Assembly (NCBI GenBank): GCA_026075535.2 | Contig: AP026539.1 | Coordinates: 2,790,001-2,854,000 of the forward strand | Direction: 5' to 3' | Length of the DNA stretch: 64,000 bases | Source of the DNA: Tricholoma matsutake | Lineage: Eukaryota > Basidiomycota > Agaricomycetes > Agaricales > Tricholomataceae | Shown here: positions 21,787 to 32,800 of the stretch, in pieces | How the letters are laid out: the number at the start of each line of letters is the position of its first letter | Numbering within the stretch: position 1 is the stretch's first letter | The notes under the pieces: generated by a model | What the model saw: only the letters and a program-made list of their open reading frames with translations | What the model was told of the DNA's origin: nothing | The model's database searches: none | Made by a program: the position numbers and the translations under genes

Positions 21787-22178
21787 TGTTAGGAAACCAC
21801 CCCATTACCTAATAAAATTTCATTTTTATTTTATTATGTTGAATTACGCTACATGACGCCAAATGATGCTACACTTTGGTAGCATGAGAATTTTATTTCG
21901 CACGCATCAATATGTACGTGCATGTATGAACGTGTCAGTAACAACAATGTACAATATATGTAACATAGTATATAAACCTTAAATATACACCTAGGAGACC
22001 CTAGTTGTGTTCTCTTAGATATTCCACCTACACTTTTGGTGTGAAAAGCCTTTGTCAACAAACTCACCTATTAACAACCCCTCGCATCAAAACCATCAAT
22101 TCCCCCATGATCCCACCCCCTTCTTGTAGAGAGAACCCACACAGTCTTAGCTAGCAGATAGTGGGTGTCGCCCTAACA
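21787..22178 (+). repeat. Gypsy-2 3' LTR (392 bp)
   Basis: TGTTAGG to CCTAACA, followed by target duplication ATATC. A small deletion near 22107 relative to the other copies removes the CACGAGCGCGGAT part. Confidence 0.93.
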
Positions 22179-22420
22179 ATATCAGAAACAGCAGAGGCAG
22201 CAGGGCCAGGATTAGCAGCGGGGACAGGATCGGCAGTGGGGATGGGATCAGCAGCAGGGACAGGATCAGCAGTGGGGATGGGATCAGCCTTAACTTCAGC
22301 ATTGGCACTGGTTCAATCCACAGGCGAGGAGTGGTTTTGCTATTCTTTTTGAACAAATGCAGTGAGTTGTACTGCCTACCACCAATCACAACCCATCATT
22401 GATTGTCACAGTGGCAGTGC

Positions 22421-22794
22421 TAGTGTTGCCACTGGCTCAGCCGAGGTTTTTCAATAAAATGGCTATAGCATACCAGATAAATTTCCTAAATTCACTAGGA
22501 TATTTGAGCATATGGACGAGCCCATAAGCCGAGGGGTCTTCTGCCAACATTATCTGATCAGATCCCCCGTTCCTGACTTATTCACTGGGCTTTGATTTCA
22601 AGCCAAGCCATCAAGCCGAATGTTGTTTGTTAAATAACTCAGGGACAATTGATCAGTTCAACTAATTTTGGCAAACAGCCCCTCGGCTTATGGGCCCATC
22701 CACATGCTCAAATATCTTTGTGAATTTAGGAAATTTACCTGGCATGCTATAGCCATTTTATTGAAAAACCTCAGCTGAGCCAGTGGCAACACTA
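22421..22794. mobile_element. Fold-back MITE with about 125-bp inverted arms
   Basis: The left arm (22421 to about 22550) and right arm (about 22668 to 22794) are inverted copies with roughly 10% mismatch. Both start TAGTGTTGCCACTGGCTCAG and include TTTTTCAATAAAATGGC and CCCATAAGCCGAGGGG. No 8-bp duplication is visible. The arms could be flanked by a TA dinucleotide if the terminal TA is counted as target. It has no coding capacity and interrupts the KDZ gene. Confidence 0.88.
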
Positions 22795-23933
22795 CAACGA
22801 CGACGATGTCACCAGGATTGAATTATGAGACAAAGTCTGTCGACTTGGTAAATCACCTCACATTTCTGACATGCAAGCTGTTGAATGGGAGAGAGAAGCT
22901 CTCACATCTCACATGGTAACCTTGACGCAGTTACAAAATGCTGCCAACATTGCTGATCATGACATTGCTCCCTCATGGATCACCCATGATAACAAAGGGG
23001 AATTTGATACCCCTGGTGACCTGGATGATGACAGTGCTGTGGCATCGGGCCTGTCAGATCTCCCAGCCCACACACATGCTATTCCAGTTGAGGAGCAACA
23101 AGTATACCTCCCCTCTAATGGCAATCTTGCAGATGTAGAGATTAACCTCCACAAGATCCAGGCAAACTGACTGCTGCACCAGCTGCAGGAGCTCATTGCC
23201 AACAAATCATTTCAATATTCACACATCATTCAAGTGGCACCACGAAAGGGAGTTCACACTCAGTCACAAGCTATTGTCCATGAGTTGGTTAACAAAATTG
23301 GCTTGCATGCCCAAATGTATAACCATTGTCATAGCCGAATGCTGGCACTGGATTGTGATGATGACACATTGAGTATGTTTCAGCAGTTATCCAAGGATGA
23401 CCTCAATGCCAGCACAGCTATTTTGAATCTGAATGTACCTGGTTCCACCTCTGTTTGTCTGTCCTGGATTTGGCATAATTCCCACATTCATACTGGTCTC
23501 ATGGCCAATGCCAATGCCATTCCCATTCCCGATGCCATTGCCGATGCCGGCCAATTCTGGGAATGTAAATATATTTTGTAGCCATCCATATTCATTGTAC
23601 TAACAATTTTCATAGTCAGGCGAGTACATTGGCTTCATTCACGGGCTCAGAGAAATCGATGGAGGGAGGAATTTCTACTGGTCACATATGAAATGCAGTG
23701 GACTGTGCAGTATTTCATCTATCACAGCCAACAGTGGCAGTCAGCCTCACAGTCTGAGAATACCCTTCCCAGTCTGCTAGCCTATGCTAATCACCAGCAC
23801 GCTTCATGGTATGAATTAGCATTGAGGGCTGACAATGCATTTAGATCAACAAATGCCAATTATATCTCCCCTCTCTGACTGAAAAGGGGCATGTATTATG
23901 TAAACATGATTATCTTGATCACCAACCACAACC

Positions 23934-25763
23934 ATGTCGAACAAAAGTCTCTCAATCTTCAACCCCTTTTCTTTGCAATCGGGCCCAAAAGGGCAACTCC
24001 AAATGTGGACACAAGAGATCATTTGGTACGTGGAGTCCCGATTCCATCAAGTTTTGTTGGAGTTAGACCAGGCAAACTTTGTAAAACAATGTTGGATGCA
24101 AAAAATTCTCTATGCCGAGCTTGTATGTTGAGATCTTTCCTAAAGGAAGTAAGTATACCATCACTGACAAGTATGACAGATGTATGTCATGTCTTGGATC
24201 GGAATTGGCACCTCCATCAGCCTTATGATGGATGTGCCAATCCTTCTTTGGTCCTTGGCCAACAGTCTCGCCAATGTGAATTTGGACCACCTACCCCTTG
24301 GATTCCATCCGTCTCTCTTGGCCTCATTGGATGATGGTGTTGCCAGCAACAGTCCTAGCTGTCTGGTGGATTCATATGTATGTGATTGGTGGAGCCACAA
24401 TAGTGAACTGGCACTGGGGCAAATTTTCGCCAGTGACACCCTGGATAAGTGCCTCAATAGCTATTGGCAGTATATCCCTGCCCCTGTGATCACCAGCTCA
24501 CCGCTCACTGATAGCCAGCCAGCAGACAATGCTGCCGATGGCCGAGCTGACTGCCGATCTTGCATCGACCTGCAGGCTCTCATTGGGGATTTGTTCAATG
24601 AAGCACGCGGGATGCGGGACTTCATAGATGGCTGTGAATCATCAGCAGAGGCTGTGATGAATGCGAATGTCAGGCAATCAGCAGGGTTCCAACAGCTTCA
24701 TGACTGGCCCTGCTCAAGGAGCTTCAGTCTGAGCCACATAAGTTAACAATGGCAGCAGCACCAGCACTGGCACCGGCACTGGCATCAAAAAACAACCATG
24801 GACATGCTGGGAGACAGTTGGCCGTAAGAAGACAATCGGAACTGGTATCTGCACATGCACAGGCTGAACTTGAGCGCCTGAAGGCCCTTCCCCCAAACTC
24901 CTACAAGTGGACCTGGGGCATTGATATTGCAGAGAATGAGGTTTTAGCAATCAATCAGGCAACCAAGGGCAAGGGAAAGGCACAGCATTCTGGGTATGCA
25001 GGGTCTCTACCTGATTGTGCACAGCAAAAGAAGGAGTGGTCAGATGCACCAAGTCTCCCAACAGTTGTCTCTGCCTACAGTCGACCACCCATGGTTACTG
25101 GTCATGATGCTGGCCTATATTTTTCAGATGCTGAATCCAATGTGTCCAATGCTGGGACTGCTCCCATTGTTCCTGTCCCCACTCCTGTTGCTTCAGTCCC
25201 CATTGCTGATGCCAATCTCTCCGCTGCCAATCTCTCTGCTGCCAACGCCAATTCCAATTTTGTTCCCGTCCCCACTACCGATCCTGTCCCCACTGCCACT
25301 GCTGATGCTGAGGCACTCATGGTTTGGCAAGGTGAAGATGGTGTAGCAAATGATGCATACCGCCCTTCAGGCAGCCATGGCATATGGTTCTGATTCATCA
25401 TCTGCCCCTATGGGTTCCCCAACTGGCATTGATGCTGCTGACTTCTACCTCGATGATTCTACCTCTTCATCTCCACCCTCAAATCCCCTATCAGCTTTTG
25501 CCACCGCGTCTGATGCAGTGGATGCTTTTCTCTCATCATCAGAGACAGATTCTACTGGACCTTGGGGTGAATCCAATGCCAATGCCAATGATGCCGGTGC
25601 CGATTCTGACAATTTTAGTGATGAGTCCCCCAGCACCTCCCAGATAGAGCACCCCACTCCTTCTCACATCACGCTGCCCATCTATACTCATGCAGACTTT
25701 GATTATGTTGATGACACTTGGTTGCGTGGCTCTGATGATATGGACACTACGGATGATGGATGA
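23934..25763 (+). CDS. Hypothetical multi-exon gene downstream of KDZ
   Basis: Open stretches on the plus strand at 23934-24131, about 24150-24746, 24749-25393 and 25350-25763 look like exons of one gene about 55 bp downstream of the KDZ transposase. Visible segments: QMWTQEIIWYVESRFHQ, KYDRCMSCLGSELAPP with two Cys, CIDLQALIGDLFNEARGM, QAELERLKALPPNSYKWTWG (possible helix), then a Ser/Asp/Pro-rich acidic tail ending DDMDTTDDG. Exon borders are unresolved and frame changes may be lesions. No known domain is recognised. It is probably an accessory gene of the KDZ element. Confidence 0.45.
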
Positions 25764-27715
25764 TGCTCATTTATTTCATTTACATATTCTATACATGAAC
25801 ATGTAGTAATAATTGTTGGAACACCAAACATTTTCTGACTGATCCCTAATCCCGGTGCCGGTGCCATGCTCAATTCTGATGCTGATCACTGATTTCATGA
25901 AGGTCTGTATTACACATCTGCTGCTGCTGATGTTGGTGAATTTTCAATTTCTGCCAGTGCCAGTGCCGACCCATTTCACAGGTCTGCATACAACAAATGA
26001 ATGATTGCTAATTGAGGCATTTATCATACATGTCACTATATAACCTTCGGCACCAGGAAATTTCCTTAGGCGGCATCGGCAGCATTGACCAACACCAATT
26101 GGGTGGGCAAGCTGATCCCGTTTGGTAGGTCTGCACTACATAGAAAATCAGTATCATTGCCTATAGCTAGGCCATACAGTTTCCTATGCACATCTATCTG
26201 TTAGCCTGATGCCGATGCCATTGCCATTGCCGAGTAGTCCAATGCTATCTCTGATCTGTATATTAACATTCTTCATAGTGTATCACAAGCAAGAATTGTA
26301 AAAGTGTATTCATGATACTAGTACATGTTATACATACTATGAGAGTGTTCGACGGCATCCACTGAACCCGTATCATTCAGTACACTGTATGTGTTCGATA
26401 GACCATATTATTCGGTACATTGTAGCTTACCTATCTGCACTGGCCCCCTAGTCTCTATACTTGGTATACCACTCTATATGGTACCCTTACACCCTTTTGG
26501 CTGTACAACTTTGGTCCTGATCCACATGCCAGCTCAGCAGTGGGTACCCTCTCCTCCTCCCCTACATTTTCGCTTTTTTCCCACTGTAGTCACTGCCTTA
26601 TGGGCTAGAGCACTTATCCCTATCATGTACATAGACCTTGACATGATTTTATTGGCCTGGATATCAAGGGAGAGCCTCATGCATAAGTACAACAATCTCT
26701 CATTCTCACTTCAAGAAGGTAGTGCTCTAGCAGGCTTATCAGGGCAGGTAAAGCGGAAAGGATGGCAGGTAGTCATTCTATGTACACATGTAGTTAATGT
26801 CAGCACAAGAAACCAAGGGAAATGGGGCAGAATGAAGGAAATAGTGAGCACAATGTTAGCCGATGTGGGTGGACATAAGCCAACAGTGATGGGAGAAATT
26901 GATGGCCTTGATGGTGACAGTAGCCAATGACAGTACTGATGTCCAGCACATGCTGTAGATGTCTTGGAGGAGTCTACACTATATTTATTGAAGGTTTATT
27001 GGAGGAGGGCCATACACATTTAATTCCCTCTTATCAGAGGAGGACCTCATATGTAGCTCCACCTCTAATAAGAGGTGATTGGTGGGATTATCAGGTGTTT
27101 TCCTGCTTGATAGTGAAGCTGAGCATCTAGGAATCACTGGTACCTCTCTGTACTTGTGTGATAATTATATAAGCCCACTGCACACAGATAAGGACAAGAT
27201 CTGGGGCTTGTGCTCTCAGTACTGTCTACATGCAAATGAAAATCTGAAGGAGTATGGATTTATCTATGCTTGTTATCATATCTGTATGGTATCAAGATCT
27301 AATAGTCTTTGGTAAGTCCTGCATTACCATGACTTCTCTACACTACAAAATCTAATTAAATGGGCTAGGTCTTTCACTGGAGAGGATGAACATTGTACTA
27401 TGCTTCCTTCCCTCTACCAAACCTCTGCAAGTGTTGGCAGGGACTCCCTCCCTTTTAGAAGAATAAGCATTACACCTGCGAGGAGGTGCATCAGCAAGAG
27501 TATCCACTGGATCACATCTTACTGCCTCCCACTCCGAGTCTGATGTCATTATGGCAGGCAACTTTCAAAGGGTGAGGAATACCTATGACAGCAGAGGACA
27601 ATACTGGAGGGGACAAGTTGACTGATTTACTTATTGTACTTGAAACAAATTTTGTTTGACTTTACTTCTTGAGTTCTTTGTAAATCATCTTGTCAATTGC
27701 TAAGCCTCAGTTCAG
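25764..27715. other. No recognisable gene
   Basis: Two kilobases of AT-rich sequence with scattered GCCGATGCC/GCCATTGCC microsatellite-like hexamers (about 25850, 26060, 26210), which continue those of the upstream gene. Open frames here, the longest at 26391-26930, lack domain features. A purine/pyrimidine palindromic motif, CCTCTTATCAGAGGAGGACC, occurs near 27026. Confidence 0.6.
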
Positions 27716-27717
27716 AG

Positions 27718-28018
27718 CATTCCAGCTGCAAATGAATTAATGAAAGAATTGGCTGGCCCTTCCACCATATTCCAAAGCATTGCAACTCTTTCAAAGTATT
27801 GTGAGCCTCCGAGTCAGTTCAGAGTAATGTCAGCATTCCAGCTGCAGATAAATTGATCAAAGAATTGGGCAGCCCTTCCACCACATTCCAAAGCATCGCA
27901 ACTCTTTCCAAGTATTGTAAGCCTCAGGTCAGAGTAATGTCAGCATTCCAGCTGCAGATAAATTGATCAAAGAATTGGCTGGCCAGTGCACTACATTCCA
28001 AGACACTGCAATTCCTGC
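27718..28018. repeat. Three tandem copies of a roughly 110-bp unit
   Basis: GCATTCCAGCTGCARATRAATT recurs at about 27717, 27833 and 27946, each followed by GAATTGG, CCTTCCACCA and CATTCCAAAGCATTGCAAC-like blocks. The third unit is degenerate at its 3' end. Confidence 0.85.
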
Positions 28019-28332
28019 ATCCGTTGTTATGAATAGGTAACCCATTATTTACATCTGTCAAACTTGGAGGGTTCAGCAATTCCCATCTGGTTATATCTGT
28101 ATCTCCACGTTTTCCTGATGAGGTTGATCTTACCCGAGCATCTGTTTTTGCATTATTGACACGCCACCTGCTTGTTTTTGGCTTGCTGATACCTTTTTGC
28201 CCAATGGCCATTGTCTCCTCCCAGGTTCAACATCACATGATATTCCAAAAAAAAATTAACCATCCGATGGCTGGACTAAGTAACCATCCCTATAAGGTAG
28301 ATCCAACACATGACATACCCTTGATCAAAGCC

Positions 28333-28710
28333 ATAGATACCTTTATACCCTTTCCCCTTTATCATACACGACACACACATAAATACAGTAGGTAGTTACC
28401 TTAGCACCTCAGTCACTCATACAGAGACTGAGGTGAGTACCGACATTATTACTTTGAACTTATTGTACCTGTAGTTCAACTGTAGTTCTATTTTTGTTCA
28501 TACTAGGATTGACTTTCTATAGATACTCACCTCAGTCTCTGTACAAGTGACTGAGGTGATAATGTAACCACCTACTGTATATATACGTGTCAAGCAAGAT
28601 AAAGAGGGAGAAGGGATAAAGGCATCTATGGCGTGGATCCAAACACTCACCTCAAAGGGATGCATTAAATATAGTACGCGCATTGTTCATAGACATGTGT
28701 CCTATTAACA
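28333..28710. repeat. Inverted pair of copia-type LTR pieces
   Basis: The block CCTCAGTCAC...GACTGAGGTGAGTA with CATAGATRCCTTTAT lies at 28333-28440 in plus orientation and at 28521-28643 inverted, around an 80-bp loop. The right half extends to TGTTAATAGG read on the minus strand from 28710. The same block is inside the LTR at 56671-57033, so these look like divergent solo LTRs, head to head. Confidence 0.65.
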
Positions 28711-28961
28711 ATTAACTGATTGTTTGTTCCCTCGATGCAAATGCTCCTCCGTTGATGGCGGCTTCTCTCATTTCAGACGATCGAGACCACGAAAAAAATC
28801 GAAATATACATCTGAATTTATGTTATACACCATCGTTATTCCAACTGAATTATTTAGAGTCACTGAGCAGCGCAGTTCAACCCGGCAGTGACATGCTCAA
28901 CGTTGATAGGAAACATTTATGTTTTCATGGCAGCTAGAATCACAACATTAAAGACACTAAG

Positions 28962-31900
28962 CTACATTTGATTCCCAACCCGAAAATACTCCCTCTCTGG
29001 TGGAACAGGACCATGAAGGATATCGTCGTGTTCAACCCAGTGATAACAATCCTCACCCCCATTCCAAAATGGTTTCATCCGTCTCACTGCTTTGAGTGTT
29101 TGGACATCTTTACGTGGATGCTCTCCGAGGAAGTCACGAGAACTCAACAGGAGCGCATACGACGCTTTGTGGGCGGTATCGATGCCGCGGTATACTGTTG
29201 GGGAGCAACCGTACGCGAATATATTGTATCTGGCGTGTCCTTCTTTGGGGTGGTGTCGTTCGCCATGACGAGGGATGTACATCTTGGACGGTGTTGCGTG
29301 AACTTGATCTCCCTGGATCGGCGGTGGAGTTCGAGGTTGGCGGACGGATTCCTTTGACGACGAAGAGTACTTGTCTGGCTTATATTTAGTGGCGATCTTG
29401 GCTTCCTCAGGAGGTTTGACTTGCACTCCTAGCTCCATGATTAAGCTGACGTACGGCCGGTAAGAAGTGGGGATTGACCCATGCCCGCATTTCTCTAATG
29501 CTTTTGGGAAAAAATTGAAGTCGGCTTGATCGATAGAGTATTTAGCGATAGCACCGCTGCGTTTCCGACGCTTAAACTGAATAAGCACACCAGTCATGGC
29601 ATGCTCGCACAGCTGAGTGTTCCACAAGAGGACAGGTAAAATACAGTCGACGCTGCGTTCGCCGTTTCGACACATGATCGCCATGTGACGGATGAAAGCT
29701 ACCCATGCAGCGGTAGAGGTTGTGCCAGTGTCGTCTGCCATTTTCCCAAAGTGAGTGAAGCAGATAAGAGCGTCCTTGAATGCCTCTCTGAACGAGATTC
29801 CTTCAACATTATCCGGGGTGCTGTCAAGAACCATATCTGCGCACTCGTCGCTGTACAACATTTTGATGAAGGCTATAAGACGACAGCCAGCACTGAAATT
29901 AGGAGGAATCTTCTTGTGGGGATCACTTTTGTCCAGCTCGACAGCGCGATGGTAAGCATCGAGGAGAAGTTGACGACCAGTAAGTTCCCCCAGTTCTCCA
30001 CGGTCAAGCAAGCCAGTTTCGAGAATATTTGTGAGAGTTTCGACTACTATTAACGGATTTTGCGTCCTCCACATCCAAAGTTGCTGGGCGGCAGCCTCGG
30101 CAAGAAGGGGTTCGGAAGGATATCCAGACCGCAAGTACTCTCGGTGATCCGGAATAGAATATGCAAACCGCATATGGCTCTCGACTAGACCAGCCTCTTC
30201 GATTTGCACTTTTTCACGACGAGGCTCAAAGTCCAGTGACAATTGGATGTCTAGAACTGCCATCCGTGCAGCACGTGAGAAGGTGTCGTAACTGGAGTCG
30301 ATATCGCGAGAAGCAACAAGCTTCGCGCGTGCCAATTCCAGGATTTGTGTATGGAGCTCAGATGCCTTCATACCGGCTCCTCGTAACAGCGTCCAAAATC
30401 TATCCCAACATGTCGTCAAGCATAAAATATGGAACGGTTCAACAACACTCACAGTGGCCTCCCAAATTGTGCCATAAATGGAATTGTGCTGATGTTTTTG
30501 ATATTCAACTCGCCTGGCTTGACTATGAGGTCCTCGGAGCAGTCAAAGGGTGTTTCAGTAATTGGTGCGTGTGTTACGGCTTTCCCGCCGCGAATGCGAG
30601 CAGATTTGGCAAGGGCCCGTGGGGCAGCGAACTGGGCTAAACTCGAATTTGTCGATAGGAAAATGGAAAACATCGGAAAAGTCAAAAATTGGTTGAGACA
30701 TGAACATAGATAATCATAAAGCGTCTTCTCGTCATCGTTCTTAGGCATCACCTTGGTGAGAGGGTGTGCTTCGTCGAAGTAGATTATGAGTTTGATACGG
30801 TGCGACCCAACCCAGCAGTCCAGCTTATGAATGAGTTTTCTGAGTGCGACTCTTGCTGATTCCGCCGCGGCAAACTCAATAACCGTCTTCACATCATAAT
30901 ATGTGTCATCGGAATCCTCGGAGCCTTCGGGTTTCGATCGACGCTTCGCGAGTAACTCTTCATGTCTCCTCTTGATTTCAGGAAGGATCTGCCAGCGCAA
31001 TGGCTAACTGTGATATTCCTTGCCGTCTTCACAGACACGCACCTGAATGGGCTGAGTCGCACCATCAATCACCGCTTTGTATAATCCTGTGCGTATGCCT
31101 TCTAGGTGACATGACCACCACTTGGCTAAATCCTCAGCGGTTCTAATTTGCTTCTTACTCAAATCTCCAAGGCATTTCTCCAGCTCGTCATTAACTTCCG
31201 TGAACAGACTACCGAAAAACTTTAGATAATTGGTTTTCAGAATCTGTTGATCATCCGATAGAGAGGCTGTGACGAGGTAGTCACGGACAGCATTGTCGGG
31301 GATGGGGAAGGCCAGGTCTGCGTTCGTACATCAGAAGCATCCAAGGAATTCGAAAAACAAAGTAAGGACCTTGATTGTCGCCCTTTTCTCGTAGATTAAA
31401 CGGAATGGTGAAGACCAGGTTCGCTTGCTCGTGGACCATGCGAGATTTTCCCGTACCGGAGCTCTGAACGATGGCGATTTGGTTAGAATAAGCTTTTTCT
31501 GTTGGTGGGATTGCGTTAATATTGGCGAACAGGAGTTGATGATTATTTCCCAAGTAACTATCACGCCAGGCGGACCGCAGAGCTTCGAAAATAGGGTTAG
31601 CTAAGCAAAACAAGAGCTAGAATAAACACACCTTTGTCTAGAGAATCCCGTCCATGGAATAAGCCGTCATGAACCACCACAACAGATGTATCAATTACGC
31701 ACCAGTCAGTTCGACATCCTCGTTGGGCAGTAGATGGCGCCTTATCGCTACAACCTAGCTGTCGTCACCAATCCCAATTACAAGAACGCAGAGAACCTAC
31801 GAGCTTCTCGCACCACAGGCCAGAGGATTGCTTCGATGATGATTAAGGGCACAAAAGGAGGTTGCGCAGCACACGAAACGCACCTAACTGCCGAACTTCT

Positions 31901-32253
31901 TTGAATGATCCATCTTTCCATGCTTTCTGTAACACCGCATTGATGGACGATTGGCGCGTCAGCAGGTCTTCCGCTTCATCCGGCCGAAGATATATAAGTC
32001 TCTTGTCTCCACCAGTGATGTTAGAAAGTAGTGAAGCTAAATCGGGCTCCTCATTATGCCTCCTGTTAGCGCTAAATGTCTTCATGATCACCGCATCGAG
32101 GGCCTTGTGATCGTCTTCAGTCCAAAGATCGCGCTCGCGTGATACTTGAGTCAGTGTTCGATTAGCATCTCGGACTATGGCCTCACGCGGCGTCTTTAGA
32201 TCGCCCACAGCCAAGTGAGAGAAGCCTTCAGATAAAGAACTCGTCGGGTCCAT
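28962..32253 (-). CDS. P-loop NTPase of a basidiomycete-expanded family
   Basis: The start is ATG 32253 (MDPTSSLSEGF) in exon 31862-32253; the splice to the next exon was not resolved. The P-loop exon (31370 to about 31607) carries SAWRDSYLG and IVQSSGTGKSRMVHE (Walker A, GTGKS). Intron 31318-31369 then joins to PIPDNAVRDYL. A TAG at 31004 lies inside a canonical GTGCGT...GGCAG segment (30989-31042, 54 nt), so it is probably intronic. The next exon contains LIIYFDEAHPL (Walker B-like). Intron 30400-30452 joins GRPL to FWTLLRG. The large last exon (28962-30399) includes DFEPRREKVQ, ESHMRFAYSIPDHREY, SEPLLAEAAAQ, CRNGERSVD and YGCSPTVYRGI and ends in TAG. The family is common in Agaricomycetes, function unknown. 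Confidence 0.8.
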
Positions 32254-32800
32254 GGTGGCACTGAAGGAGGTTCACCGTCAGGTGATAAGCGCGTTTAATA
32301 CCATCATGTGACTTGCCGTCGCACGCCGCGACTCTCTTGTCGTCGTGTTCTTCGTCATCCCGTCATCATTGCATTGATCGCAGGGGCTCGCAGCGGTGGC
32401 GTGGGGTACCGGGGTTGAGCACGGGGTGTCCTAGGGTGGGTCCATCATTATAACATATTCATAACCTAAAATATAGTTGGTTCAAGGGGGTGTCGGGACG
32501 GTAGGCGTCATTTGAGTGTTGGTTTGATAGTAAAGCTCTGAAAGGACTTGGTGTCGATTAGTACCTGGATGTAAGCGAGCGAGCGATCTTAGTATTACAC
32601 TCAAGATCATGTGGAGTACATTCTAAATACAAGTATACTAGTCCCCTTGCGAAATACTATCATAGGGCTAATTCACCTGCGAAATAGGCTGTTGGTTGGG
32701 GATCGGAGTAAGAATGAGGATGAGAGTTCGTTGGATCCGAGGCAGCAGCAGGTGGGTGGTTTGTTGCTGCGCTGAATCTTTTTTTTACTTTATGTTGTAG
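32254..32800. other. Intergenic region between divergent genes
   Basis: This is the presumptive promoter region of the NTPase gene (-) and the remnant upstream part of the PRP6 copy (+). It is less AT-rich than the transposon zones. I see no repeat or RNA gene. The N-terminal part of PRP6 would be expected at its right end but is not recognisable. Confidence 0.5.

Larger units (their letters stand above)
15012..22178 (+). mobile_element. Gypsy-2: three-LTR chromovirus array
   Basis: The outer LTRs are flanked by the 5-bp duplication ATATC (15007-15011 and 22179-22183). The order is LTR, gag-pol, LTR, copy of only the pol 3' end (21240-21775), LTR. LTR termini are the perfect inverted TGTTAGG and CCTAACA. 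It is a different Gypsy family from Gypsy-1/3. Protein domains: gag with zinc knuckle, protease, RT, RNase H, integrase, chromodomain. It lies within the KDZ transposase gene. Confidence 0.95.
13784..23878 (+). pseudogene. KDZ transposase gene (CxC2 type), split by Gypsy-2 and a MITE
   Basis: Exons before the insertion (13784-15011) encode LANFCPACPQVGIN, NGNFKADHVWQKN, WDGGGMAPN, then across an intron starting near 14219 AACAWHGCC-like, YDIVCQY, HVHGHKDECFF, GEILESLW and LDDHATDSNHKKMLGM. These are hallmarks of KDZ transposases. NGNF has N where the family has D, probably a catalytic residue. TAG at about 14932 stands where W is expected. The reading continues after the Gypsy-2 array at 22184 and after the MITE at 22871-23170 and 23171-23578 (IQVAPRKGVHTQSQ, LSKDDLNASTAILN, LSWIW), ending with EMQWTVQYFIYHSQQW at 23693-23878. 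It is disrupted but its order is fully collinear. Confidence 0.85.

Noticed and set aside
26391..26930. 179-codon plus-strand frame
   Set aside because: No domain, no intron signals and no neighbours in the same frame; likely chance in degraded repeat DNA.
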